Source: Oscillospiraceae bacterium
GTDB taxonomy: Bacteria > Bacillota > Clostridia > Oscillospirales > Oscillospiraceae
DNA length: 8,547 bases
Direction of reading: 5' to 3'
NCBI GenBank assembly: GCA_017501805.1
Contig: JAFVWG010000190.1
Span: 1 to 8,547, forward strand
In this document: positions 1 to 7,034 of the stretch, in pieces
Position numbering within the stretch: position 1 is the stretch's first letter
Layout of the letters: the number at the start of each line of letters is the position of its first letter
Position numbers and translations under genes: made by a program
The notes under the pieces: model-generated
Seen by the model: the letters and a program-made list of their open reading frames with translations, nothing else
What the model was told of the DNA's origin: nothing
Databases searched by the model: none

Positions 1-19
1 AAAAAGAAGCTTTCCTCTT
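1..19 (-). terminator. Possible second weak hairpin at window edge
   Basis: In the minus-strand direction the last bases read AAGAGG, loop AAAG, CUUCUU, then U residues up to the window end. This gives a six-pair stem with one G-U pair (arms 14-19 and 4-9). It could be a back-up terminator. The same AAGAGGAAAG text could equally be the ribosome binding region of a following minus-strand gene whose start is outside the window. The evidence is too thin to choose. Confidence 0.2.
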
Positions 20-35
20 GAGTACCTCATTTCTT

Positions 36-88
36 ATAAATTAAAGATGATGCATGCCAGAACAAGTCGTGACATGCATCATCTTTTG
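36..88 (-). terminator. Rho-independent terminator after purL
   Basis: A perfect 14-bp inverted repeat (arms 43-56 and 73-86) encloses a 16-base loop, 18 bases after the purL stop. In the minus-strand transcript the second arm ends in CUUU and continues AAUUUAU, giving a short, imperfect U-rich tail. The stem is moderately A+T-rich but long and without mismatch. Read on the plus strand, the other arm is followed by CTTTTGCTTAG, so it may stop transcription from either side. It marks the 3' end of the purine operon. Confidence 0.75.
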
Positions 89-104
89 CTTAGATTTACT
101 TATA

Positions 105-3100
105 TCAGATCGAGTAGTAGTCCTTGGCAGACTCAAACAGATGCAGATCGTAGTTGCCGGGAACGTTCACATACAGCTGAGAGCCCACACGCTCGGAATG
201 GCCCATCTTGCCCAGAATACGGCCATCGGGAGAGGTAATGCCCTCAATGGCCCAGTTGGAGCCGTTGGGATTGAAATGGACATCCATGGTCGGATTGCCG
301 GAAAGATCAACGTACTGCGTGGCAATCTGGCCGTTCTCAGCCAGCTTCTTCAGCAGTTCCTCGGAGCACAGGAAACGGCCTTCGCCATGAGAAATCGGCA
401 CATTCACCACATCGCCCACATTCACCTTGGACAGCCAGGGAGAACGGTTGGAGGCAATGCGGGTGCTGACGATCTTGGACTGGTGGCGGCCGATCACGTT
501 GTAGCTCAGCGTGGGGCAGGCTTCGTCCGTGTCGATGATTTCGCCGAAGGGAACGAGTCCCAGCTTAATCAGCGCCTGGAAGCCGTTGCAGATGCCGAGC
601 ATCAGACCGTCGCGGTTTTTGAGCAGCTCCATCGTGGCTTCCGTCACTTCCGGATTGCGGAAGAACGCCGTGATGAATTTGCCGGAGCCGTCGGGTTCAT
701 CGCCGCCGGAGAAGCCGCCGGGGATGAAGATGATCTGGCTGTCGTTGGCCGCTTTGGCAAAGCGTGCGGCGGAGTCCGCAACGCCCTGCGCGCTCTGGTT
801 GTTGATGACCAGGATCTCGGTGTCGAGACCTGCGCTGTGCGCGGCACGTGCGCTGTCATATTCGCAGTTCGTGCCGGGGAAGACGGGGATCAGCACCTTG
901 GGCTTTGCAATGCCGATCTTGGGTGCAGCGCGGCTTTCCGCCTTGCAGGAGATGACGGGAGCTGCGCCGGAAACACCGGGCGTTTCGTTGGGATAGACGC
1001 TCTCCAAAACGTTTTCATAAATGTCGGACAGCTCCGCAACAGAGACGGTCTCGCCGTTCAGGCTGATCTCGGCAGTCTCGGCGGTATAGCCGATCAACGT
1101 GCCCTCGGACACTTCCTCGCTCAGCTCGGCAAGGATCATACCGGGCATCACGCGCATAGACGCAGCATCGTTTGCGGTAAAGCCGATGCGGTTGCCGAAC
1201 GCCATTTTCATCACGGCTTCGGCAACGCCGCCTGCTTCCACAGCCCACGCGGCACGGACCTTGCCGGCCTTGCAGAGCTTATGATAGCTGTCCCACGCTG
1301 CGCGGTGCGCCGCATAGTCGGTCAGCTCCTCCGTGCCGAAGACGTACACGGGATGACCTGCCTGCTTGAATTCGGTGGAGATGACTTCGTTCGCTTTCAA
1401 AGGAGCGATGGCAAACGAGATGACCGTCGGCGGAACGTCGCGGTCGAGGAAGGAGCCGGACATCGAGTCCTTGCCGCCGATGGCGGCAGCGGAAAGTCCA
1501 AGCTGTGCTTCCAAAGCGCCGAGCAGTGCGCGGAAAGGCTTGCCCCAGCGCTGCGGCTCGGTACGCAGGCGTTCAAAGAACTCCTGCAGGGTCAGATAGG
1601 CGTCGCGATAATCGGCGCCTGCCGCGACGATTTTTGCCACGGAGGTGATGACGCTGGCCTGTGCGCCCAGGAAGGGATCGGCAGTCAGCCAGTCGGGATC
1701 ACAGCCCCACGCCATAACGCTCGCCTGATCGGTGGTCTGATCGGGCAGAACGGGGAAGGTGGCGGCCATTGCCTGCGTGGGAGAGCGCTGCAGCTTGCCG
1801 CCGAAGGGCATCAGAACGGAACCTGCGCCGATGGTAGAGTCAAAGCGCTCCACCAGTCCGCGGCGGGAAGCGAACTTGAGGTCGCCCGCGATCTCGCGCA
1901 GGCTCTTGCCCGTGACACAGCCGATCTTCGCATCGGATGCGGCAACAGCAACATCGGCGTGCTTGACTGCGCCGTTGGTGTCGAGGAATGCGCGGCTGAG
2001 GTCGGCAACGGTGCTGCCCTTCCACTGCATCACCATACGCTCTTCCTCGGTCACGACCGCAACGCGGTAGGCTTCGAGATTTTCACGCTCGGCGGCGGCG
2101 ATAAAGGTGTCGGCATCCTCGGGGGCGACGACGACCGCCATACGCTCCTGAGACTCGGAGATCGCAAGCTCTGTGCCGTCCAGACCGTCGTACTTTTTGC
2201 GCACGGCGTCCAGATCAATGCGCAGACCTGCGGCGAGCTCACCGATGGCGACGGACACACCGCCCGCGCCGAAGTCGTTGCAGCGCTTGATGAGACGCGT
2301 CACGTTCGCATCGCGGAACAGACGCTGGATCTTGCGTTCTTCGGGGGCATTGCCCTTCTGCACTTCGGACGCCATGGTGGTCAGGGATTTCATATTATGG
2401 CTCTTGGAGGAACCGGTCGCACCGCCGATGCCGTCACGGCCGGTACGGCCGCCGAGCAGAATGATGATATCACCGGGAGCGGGACGCTCACGGCGCACAT
2501 TGTATGCGGGCGCGGCAGCCACAACAGCGCCGCATTCCAGACGCTTGGCGATGTAGCCATCGTGATACAGTTCCGCCACGTGACCGGTCGCCAGACCGAT
2601 CTGGTTGCCGTAGGAGGAATAACCTGCGGCGGCGGTCTGCGCCAGCTTGCGCTGAGGCAGCTTGCCGGCAAGTGTTTTTTCATAGGGAACGCGGGGGTCT
2701 GCACCGCCGGTCACACGCATCGCCTGATGGACATAGGCACGACCGGAGAGCGGATCGCGGATGCAGCCGCCGATACAGGTAGCCGCACCGCCGAAGGGCT
2801 CGATCTCGGTGGGGTGGTTGTGGGTCTCGTTTTTGAACATCAGGAGCCAATCCTGCTCCTCTCCGTTCACCGTGGCAGTTACGTGGATGGAGCAGGCGTT
2901 GATCTCCTCGCTCTCGTCCAGCTCGGGCAGCAGACCGCGCTTTTTCAGCGTCTTTGTGCCGATGGTTGCAATATCCATAAGCGTCTGCGGGCGGGCGGCA
3001 GCCTTTTCCTCGCCGTATACTTCCACACGGGAGGCGAGATAGCGCTCGTAGGCCGCACGAACGGCTTCGTCGTGAATTTCGATATTCTCCAGATGCGTGG

Positions 3101-3785
3101 AGAAAGTGGTGTGACGGCAATGATCGGACCAATAGGTATCCACCACGCGAACCTCGGTGATGGTGGGATCGCGATGCTCATCATCGCGGAAGTACGCCTG
3201 CAGGAACTTCAGGTCGTCCAGATCCATCGCCAGTCCCAGCTTTTCAAGAAGGGCGGAAAGACCGGCATCGTCCAGAGCGATGAAGCCCGTGATGGTTTCC
3301 ACGCTCGTAGGCAGCGCATAGTCCACCTTCAGCGTATCCACGGGAGCAAGAGAAGCCTCGCGGCACTCTACGGGGTTAATGACATAGCGCTTGATCTTTT
3401 CCACATCGGTCTCGGAGAGCGTTCCGGACAGAAGATAGACTTTCGCAGTACGCACGGCAGGGCGGTCGCCCTGCGTCATAAGCTGAATGCACTGGTTGGC
3501 GGAATCTGCACGCTGGTCAAACTGACCGGGCAGAGGCTCGACTGCAAAAGCGATGTAATCGCCCTCGGGCAGGGAAGCGGTGGCATTGTCGACCTGCGGC
3601 TCGGAAAAGACCGTCTGCACGGCGCGTTCAAAGACCGCTTCGTCGGCAAGCTCGACATCGTAGCGATTGATCAGCCGAACGCCGCTCAGTCCCGCGATGC
3701 CCAATACGGAGCACAGCTCGCTCCGAATGGAAGCGGCCTCCTGTCGAAGGGCTTCCTTTTTCTCAACATAAATACGATGGACCAT
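105..3785 (-). CDS. purL: Phosphoribosylformylglycinamidine synthase, single-chain clostridial type
   Basis: PurL converts FGAR, glutamine and ATP to FGAM (step 4). At 1,226 residues it is the fused form, carrying in one chain what many Bacillota encode as purS, purL and purQ. Domains in order: N-terminal PurS-like and linker regions (about 1-215); a first synthetase half with YWSDHCRHTTF (218-228), FKNETHNHPTEIEPFGGAAT (317-336), GGRTGRDGIGGATGSS (445-460) and NDFGAGG (503-509); a second half with GKDSMSG (771-777); and a C-terminal class I glutamine amidotransferase from about 962. The amidotransferase contains FPGTNCEYDS, IPGGFSGGD and the nucleophile in GICNGFQAL (C1066), plus the expected His and Glu in GHSERVG (H1196, E1198). 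ISHGEGRF lies at 1131-1138. The ATG at 3783-3785 overlaps the purD TAA by one base; GGGGGAG (3791-3797), five bases upstream inside purD, is the ribosome binding site. All catalytic motifs are present. It is the last gene before the terminator. Confidence 0.97.
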   Translation of the reverse strand: MVHRIYVEKKEALRQEAASIRSELCSVLGIAGLSGVRLINRYDVELADEAVFERAVQTVFSEPQVDNATASLPEGDYIAFAVEPLPGQFDQRADSANQCIQLMTQGDRPAVRTAKVYLLSGTLSETDVEKIKRYVINPVECREASLAPVDTLKVDYALPTSVETITGFIALDDAGLSALLEKLGLAMDLDDLKFLQAYFRDDEHRDPTITEVRVVDTYWSDHCRHTTFSTHLENIEIHDEAVRAAYERYLASRVEVYGEEKAAARPQTLMDIATIGTKTLKKRGLLPELDESEEINACSIHVTATVNGEEQDWLLMFKNETHNHPTEIEPFGGAATCIGGCIRDPLSGRAYVHQAMRVTGGADPRVPYEKTLAGKLPQRKLAQTAAAGYSSYGNQIGLATGHVAELYHDGYIAKRLECGAVVAAAPAYNVRRERPAPGDIIILLGGRTGRDGIGGATGSSKSHNMKSLTTMASEVQKGNAPEERKIQRLFRDANVTRLIKRCNDFGAGGVSVAIGELAAGLRIDLDAVRKKYDGLDGTELAISESQERMAVVVAPEDADTFIAAAERENLEAYRVAVVTEEERMVMQWKGSTVADLSRAFLDTNGAVKHADVAVAASDAKIGCVTGKSLREIAGDLKFASRRGLVERFDSTIGAGSVLMPFGGKLQRSPTQAMAATFPVLPDQTTDQASVMAWGCDPDWLTADPFLGAQASVITSVAKIVAAGADYRDAYLTLQEFFERLRTEPQRWGKPFRALLGALEAQLGLSAAAIGGKDSMSGSFLDRDVPPTVISFAIAPLKANEVISTEFKQAGHPVYVFGTEELTDYAAHRAAWDSYHKLCKAGKVRAAWAVEAGGVAEAVMKMAFGNRIGFTANDAASMRVMPGMILAELSEEVSEGTLIGYTAETAEISLNGETVSVAELSDIYENVLESVYPNETPGVSGAAPVISCKAESRAAPKIGIAKPKVLIPVFPGTNCEYDSARAAHSAGLDTEILVINNQSAQGVADSAARFAKAANDSQIIFIPGGFSGGDEPDGSGKFITAFFRNPEVTEATMELLKNRDGLMLGICNGFQALIKLGLVPFGEIIDTDEACPTLSYNVIGRHQSKIVSTRIASNRSPWLSKVNVGDVVNVPISHGEGRFLCSEELLKKLAENGQIATQYVDLSGNPTMDVHFNPNGSNWAIEGITSPDGRILGKMGHSERVGSQLYVNVPGNYDLHLFESAKDYYSI

Positions 3786-5062
3786 TATTTCTCCCCCAGT
3801 ACGGCAAGTGCGCGCCGACCGATGTCGTGCCGCATATATTTTCCTTCAAACTGAACGGTCTCGGCGGCGGCATATGCCTTTTCGAGCGCCTGACCGAGCG
3901 TGGCTGCGGTCGCGGTAATGCCCAGCACGCGTCCGCCGCTTGTAACGAGCGTACGGCCCTCAAGCTTGTCTCCCGCGTGGTAGCAGATGACGTCCTGCGG
4001 CAGCGCGGGAATGGTGATCTCTTTGCCCTTGGCGTAGCTGCCCGGATAGCCTCCGGACGCCAGAATGACGCAGGCTGCGGCGCCTTCATGCCATTCCACA
4101 TTAAGCTCGGAAAGGGTTTCGTTCTCGACCGCCTGCATAACGGTCAGCAGATCGGTCTTGAGAAGCGGAAGCACCACCTGCGTTTCGGGATCGCCGAAGC
4201 GGCAGTTGTACTCAATGACCTTGGGGCCGTTGGGCGTGAGCATCAGTCCGAAGTACAGGCAGCCCTTGAAGGGACAGCCCTCTTCCCGCATCGCGGCGAG
4301 CGTGGGCAGGAAGATCTCTTTCATACAGACCTTTGCAATATCCTCCGTGTAGTACGGGTTTGGCGCGACCGTGCCCATACCGCCGGTATTCAGACCCGTA
4401 TCGCCGTCTCCTGCGCGCTTGTGGTCCATGGAGGAGACCATCGGCGCGATCGCGGTACCGTCGGTAAAGGCGAGCACGCTCACTTCGGGACCTGTCAGGA
4501 ATTCTTCGATCACAACGGTGTTTCCGGACGCGCCGAAAACCTTGTCCTCCATAATGGAGCGAATGGCGTCCACGGCTTCTTCGTAGCTCGTGGGGATCAG
4601 CACACCCTTACCCAGAGCCAGCCCGTCCGCCTTGATGACGATCGGATAATCGGCGGTCTTGAGGTAGTCAAGCGCCTTGGCGGGATCCGAGAAAATCTCG
4701 TATTTGGCAGTGGGGATGCCGTATTTTTTCATCAGGTTCTTGGAAAAGACCTTGCTGGATTCGATGCGGGCGGCTTTTGCATCCGGACCGAAGCAGGGGA
4801 TGCCTGCTTCATGGAGCTTATCCACGCAGCCCAGCGCCAGCGGATCGTCCGGTGCGACCACAACAAAGTCCACCGACTGTTCCTTGGCAAAGGCAACGAT
4901 CCTGTCAAGCTCCTTCGCACCGATCTCCGGCATACACACAGCGTCTTCGGCAATGCCGCCGTTACCGGGCACGGCATAGACCGTTTCGACCTGCGGATTC
5001 TCTTTCAGTTTCTTGATGATGGCGTGTTCGCGTCCGCCACCGCCAACGACCAGAATTTTCAT
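3785..5062 (-). CDS. purD: Phosphoribosylamine--glycine ligase (GAR synthetase)
   Basis: PurD joins glycine to phosphoribosylamine using ATP, giving GAR (step 2). The 425-residue product has the family's usual length and domain order. The N-terminal Rossmann-like domain starts with VVGGGGREHAI (5-15), followed by the PGNGG loop (32-36). The ATP-grasp region contains KAARIESSKVFSKNLM (96-111), IKADGLALGKGV (143-154), VIEEFLTGPEVSVLAF (184-199), LNTGGMGTVAP (224-234) and the metal/substrate segment EYNCRFGDPETQVVLP (284-299). A C-terminal small domain follows (CVILASGGYPG, 331-341; SGGRVLGITA, 375-384). VVAPDDPLALG (68-78) replaces the more common VVGPEAPL, and LNTGGMG replaces PNTGGMG; both appear in clostridial versions as I recall them. 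The ATG at 5060-5062 follows TGGAGGT (5072-5078) by nine bases. Its TAA stop shares one base with the purL start. The gene looks intact. Confidence 0.97.
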   Translation of the reverse strand: MKILVVGGGGREHAIIKKLKENPQVETVYAVPGNGGIAEDAVCMPEIGAKELDRIVAFAKEQSVDFVVVAPDDPLALGCVDKLHEAGIPCFGPDAKAARIESSKVFSKNLMKKYGIPTAKYEIFSDPAKALDYLKTADYPIVIKADGLALGKGVLIPTSYEEAVDAIRSIMEDKVFGASGNTVVIEEFLTGPEVSVLAFTDGTAIAPMVSSMDHKRAGDGDTGLNTGGMGTVAPNPYYTEDIAKVCMKEIFLPTLAAMREEGCPFKGCLYFGLMLTPNGPKVIEYNCRFGDPETQVVLPLLKTDLLTVMQAVENETLSELNVEWHEGAAACVILASGGYPGSYAKGKEITIPALPQDVICYHAGDKLEGRTLVTSGGRVLGITATAATLGQALEKAYAAAETVQFEGKYMRHDIGRRALAVLGEK

Positions 5063-5071
5063 CAGTTATGT

Positions 5072-5078
5072 ACCTCCA
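5072..5078 (-). promoter_or_regulatory. Ribosome binding site of purD
   Basis: TGGAGGT nine bases before the purD ATG, in the only appreciable intergenic gap of the operon (49 bases, 5063-5111). It supports the chosen purD start. The rest of the gap is G+C-rich and shows no clear promoter. Confidence 0.75.
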
Positions 5079-5111
5079 TAGCGCGTCCGGCGCGGCTTGT
5101 GTCAATCGATT

Positions 5112-6287
5112 TTAGTGATGGAACAGACGCAGACCGGTAAAGGCCATTGCAATGCCATACTTGTCGCAGGCTTCGATCACGAGATCGTCACGGATGGAGC
5201 CGCCGGGCTCAGCGATGTACTTCACGCCGCTGCGCGCCGCACGGTCAATGTTGTCGGGGAAGGGGAAGAACGCGTCGGAACCGAGCGCAACGTCGGTCAT
5301 CTGCGCGAGCCACGCCTTCTTTTCCTCCTTGGTCAGCTCTTCGGGCTTCTCGGTGAAGAGCGTCTGCCAGATGCCGTCTGCCAGAACGTCCTTGGATTCG
5401 TCGGAAATGTAACGGTCGATGGCGTTGTCACGGTCGGGGTTCTTGAGCGTGGGGATGAAGGGCAGGTTGAGCGTCTTCTCGTGCTGACGCAGCCACCAGT
5501 TGTTGGCCTTGTCACCTGCCAGACGGGTGCAGTGGATACGGCTCTGCTGACCGGCACCGATGCCGATCGCCTGTCCGTCCTTCACATAGCACACGGAGTT
5601 GGACTGGGTGTACTTGAGTGTGATCATAGAGATCGCGAGATCGCGCAGAGCGGCCTCGGTCATATTCTTGTTTGCGGTCACGACCTGCGCAAAGAAGTCG
5701 TCGGTGATGTTCAGCTCGTTGCGCTCCTGCTCGAAGGTGATGCCGTAGACATCCTTCTGCTCCAAATCGCGGGGTTCGTAATCGGGATCGATCTGAACGA
5801 TGTTGTAGTTGCCTTTGCGCTTTGCCTTGAGGATCTCAAGCGCTTCCGGCTCATATCCGGGAGCAATGATGCCGTCGGACACTTCGGGGCTGATCAGCTG
5901 CGCGGTGGGCACGTCGCACACGTCGCTCAGGGAGATCCAGTCGCCAAAGGAGGACATACGGTCGGCGCCTCGTGCGCGGGCATAGGCGCAGGCGAGGGGA
6001 GAAAGCTCCATATCGGCAGGAACGAAATAGATGCGGCGCAGAGTCTCGGTAAGAGGCAGACCCACGGCGGCGCCGGCAGGGCTGACGTGCTTGAAGCTGG
6101 TTGCGGCAGGGAGTCCGGTGGCACGCTTGAGCTCCTTCACAAGCTGCCAGCCGTTGAAAGCATCGAGGAAGTTGATGTAGCCGGGACGACCGGAGAGGAC
6201 CTTGATGGGCAGTTCGCCGTCTTTCATAAAGATGCGCGCAGGCTTCTGATTGGGGTTGCAGCCATATTTCAGTTCGAGTTCAGTCAT
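5112..6287 (-). CDS. purH: Stand-alone AICAR transformylase (phosphoribosylaminoimidazolecarboxamide formyltransferase)
   Basis: The enzyme transfers a formyl group from 10-formyltetrahydrofolate to AICAR, giving FAICAR (step 9). Its 391 residues make up only the AICARFT domain (PF01808); the N-terminal MGS-like cyclohydrolase domain of ordinary bifunctional PurH (about 510-530 residues) is absent, and that step is assigned to the gene just upstream. Seen in the sequence: LKYGCNPNQKPA (6-17); the catalytic Lys-His pair in SFKHVSPAGAAVG (K66, H67); ARARGADRMSSFGD (103-116); SDGIIAPGYE (137-146); KYTQSNSVCY (225-234); GIGAGQQSRIHCTRLAGDKAN (starting at 242); SDAFFPF (337-343); and the terminal LRLFHH. 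From memory these strings are closer to the C-terminal half of animal ATIC than to E. coli-type PurH, which ends MRHFRH. The ATG at 6285-6287 has an AAAGGAG ribosome binding site nine bases upstream and lies 18 bases after the cyclohydrolase stop. The symbol purH is used loosely, since only one of its two activities is encoded. Confidence 0.93.
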   Translation of the reverse strand: MTELELKYGCNPNQKPARIFMKDGELPIKVLSGRPGYINFLDAFNGWQLVKELKRATGLPAATSFKHVSPAGAAVGLPLTETLRRIYFVPADMELSPLACAYARARGADRMSSFGDWISLSDVCDVPTAQLISPEVSDGIIAPGYEPEALEILKAKRKGNYNIVQIDPDYEPRDLEQKDVYGITFEQERNELNITDDFFAQVVTANKNMTEAALRDLAISMITLKYTQSNSVCYVKDGQAIGIGAGQQSRIHCTRLAGDKANNWWLRQHEKTLNLPFIPTLKNPDRDNAIDRYISDESKDVLADGIWQTLFTEKPEELTKEEKKAWLAQMTDVALGSDAFFPFPDNIDRAARSGVKYIAEPGGSIRDDLVIEACDKYGIAMAFTGLRLFHH

Positions 6288-6294
6288 GGTTACG

Positions 6295-6303
6295 ATCTCC
6301 TTT
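6295..6303 (-). promoter_or_regulatory. Ribosome binding site of AICAR transformylase
   Basis: AAAGGAGAT in the 18-base gap after the cyclohydrolase TAA, with nine bases between AGGAG and the ATG. It decides the transformylase start. Because this site is strong and independent, loss of translation upstream at the amber codon need not abolish initiation here, although ribosome coupling could be reduced. Confidence 0.8.
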
Positions 6304-6305
6304 GT

Positions 6306-6602
6306 TTACTGATGTTTGTTGATGATACGCTGTTCGTACTTGCCGGTCTCCAGATCGGTATAGCGGACGAACAGAGAGATTTTGTTGTCTTCGTTGAGGC
6401 TTTCCCAAAGCTCCTTGGTGAAAGCTTCGATATCGGCGGGAATGCTTACGCGCTCCGGCTCTCCCTGAAAGGTGGGGATGACCGGGTTGCCGTCGCAGAC
6501 ATAGGTGTGCAGGAAATGTCCCAGACCTGCGGTGGCAGGATACTCATAGAAGAAGCGGGCACAGGCGATGCCCTCTGCGTCGGCGGCCTTGAGGATGGAC
6601 AT
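6306..6602 (-). CDS. IMP cyclohydrolase, C-terminal part after the amber codon
   Basis: These are 98 residues from the first in-frame ATG (6600-6602) downstream of the amber codon, ending in TAA. They contain the C-terminal family segments GLGHFLHTY, SIPADIEAFTKELWESLNE and LFVRYTDLETG. The homologous frame actually begins 15 codons earlier, right after the TAG (TPRISG and on). No good ribosome binding site precedes this ATG: the nearest candidate, GGTGA, is about 13 bases away. Independent initiation is therefore doubtful, and the segment is best read as the remainder of the interrupted gene. Confidence 0.4.
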   Translation of the reverse strand: MSILKAADAEGIACARFFYEYPATAGLGHFLHTYVCDGNPVIPTFQGEPERVSIPADIEAFTKELWESLNEDNKISLFVRYTDLETGKYEQRIINKHQ

Positions 6603-6647
6603 CTTGTAGCTGCCGTCACCGGCCTGAATGCCGGAGATGCGCGGCGT

Positions 6648-7019
6648 CTAGTTGGGACGGTCGTCTTCAAACTGACGGGTGCGCAGGGCAGCCTCCCAGC
6701 TTTCGCCCTTGGCGAGGTATTCCCAAATGGTGTCCGTCTGGTCGCCGTTGGTCACGATCAGTCCGCAGCCGGCTTCACGCACGGGATGGTAGATGATCAG
6801 GTGGGGGTCGACCATTTTGCTCGGGTCGTAAGCTTCGGTACGAATGCCGTCAGGCTCCTGAACAAAGACACGGTTGCGGCTGTTGACGCTGCGGCCCATA
6901 ATGAAATAGGCGGCAACGGCCTTTTTGCCGTCTTCGGTGACGCCCAGCACGATGCCGCGACCGGGGTAGGTATTGCCGCAGAGGCGCTCGGCCATGGTTT
7001 TTACTTCGTAAACATTCAT
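6648..7019 (-). CDS. IMP cyclohydrolase, N-terminal part up to the amber codon
   Basis: This is what normal translation would make: 123 residues ending PN before TAG. The ATG at 7017-7019 is supported by an AAAGGAG ribosome binding site at 7028-7034, spaced eight bases. The fragment holds the N-terminal half of the cyclohydrolase fold, including PGRGIVLG (19-26), FIMGRSVNSRNRVF (39-52) and TNGDQTDTI (90-98). About half the protein is missing, so on its own it is unlikely to be active. It is the first part of the interrupted locus 6306-7019, not a separate gene. Confidence 0.6.
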   Translation of the reverse strand: MNVYEVKTMAERLCGNTYPGRGIVLGVTEDGKKAVAAYFIMGRSVNSRNRVFVQEPDGIRTEAYDPSKMVDPHLIIYHPVREAGCGLIVTNGDQTDTIWEYLAKGESWEAALRTRQFEDDRPN

Positions 7020-7027
7020 GCTTTTAT

Positions 7028-7034
7028 CTCCTTT
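7028..7034 (-). promoter_or_regulatory. Ribosome binding site of IMP cyclohydrolase, abutting the purN stop
   Basis: AAAGGAG lies eight bases before the cyclohydrolase ATG and overlaps the last two bases of the purN TAA. A ribosome ending purN therefore finishes on the initiation site of the next gene, which fits tight coupling and fixes the cyclohydrolase start. That this site is intact is one reason to think the gene with the amber codon was recently, or still is, expressed. Confidence 0.8.

Larger units (their letters stand above)
6306..7019 (-). pseudogene. IMP cyclohydrolase (PurO-like family), frame interrupted by an in-frame TAG
   Basis: The whole locus encodes a 237-codon protein, the usual size for the stand-alone IMP cyclohydrolase family (PF07826/COG3363, archaeal PurO-like). 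That family closes FAICAR to IMP (step 10) and is unrelated in fold to the N-terminal cyclohydrolase domain of bifunctional PurH. Family text is clear on both sides of the stop: GNTYPGRGIVLG, AYFIMGRSVNSRNRVF, DPSKM, LIIYHPVR and TNGDQTDTIWEYL before it; TPRISG, DGSYKMSILK, GLGHFLHTY, GDGNP-like CDGNP and LFVRYTDLETG after it. Codon 124 is TAG (6648-6650), between PN and TPRISG, where I recall the family having PNYTPRISG; TAC or TAT to TAG is one base. There is no frameshift or deletion, and the remaining frame ends in TAA. The neighbouring transformylase lacks its own cyclohydrolase domain, so the operon relies on this gene. I call it a pseudogene provisionally: a sequence error, amber suppression or recoding would make it a working gene. 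Confidence 0.8.

Noticed and set aside
54..3854. A 1,266-codon open frame on the plus strand, opposite purL
   Set aside because: It lies in exact codon-on-codon antisense register with purL, whose motifs are unmistakable. It is open only because purL lacks TTA, CTA and TCA codons. Its translation is rich in His, Gly and Arg with no recognisable domain.
5079..5105. TTGACA (5100-5105) in the purH-purD gap as a possible -35 box for an internal promoter
   Set aside because: No acceptable -10 element lies 16-19 bases downstream (best is TATGGA, three matches to TATAAT), and the spacer is very G+C-rich. Probably chance.
3827..5140. A 437-codon plus-strand open frame opposite purD, and a similar 229-codon one at 7018-7707 opposite purN
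   Set aside because: Both are in codon-on-codon register with real genes and are explained by the same codon bias.
6306..6602. The C-terminal cyclohydrolase segment as an independent small gene
   Set aside because: It has no convincing ribosome binding site, and the homologous frame starts 15 codons earlier, directly after the TAG; it is a remnant of the interrupted gene.
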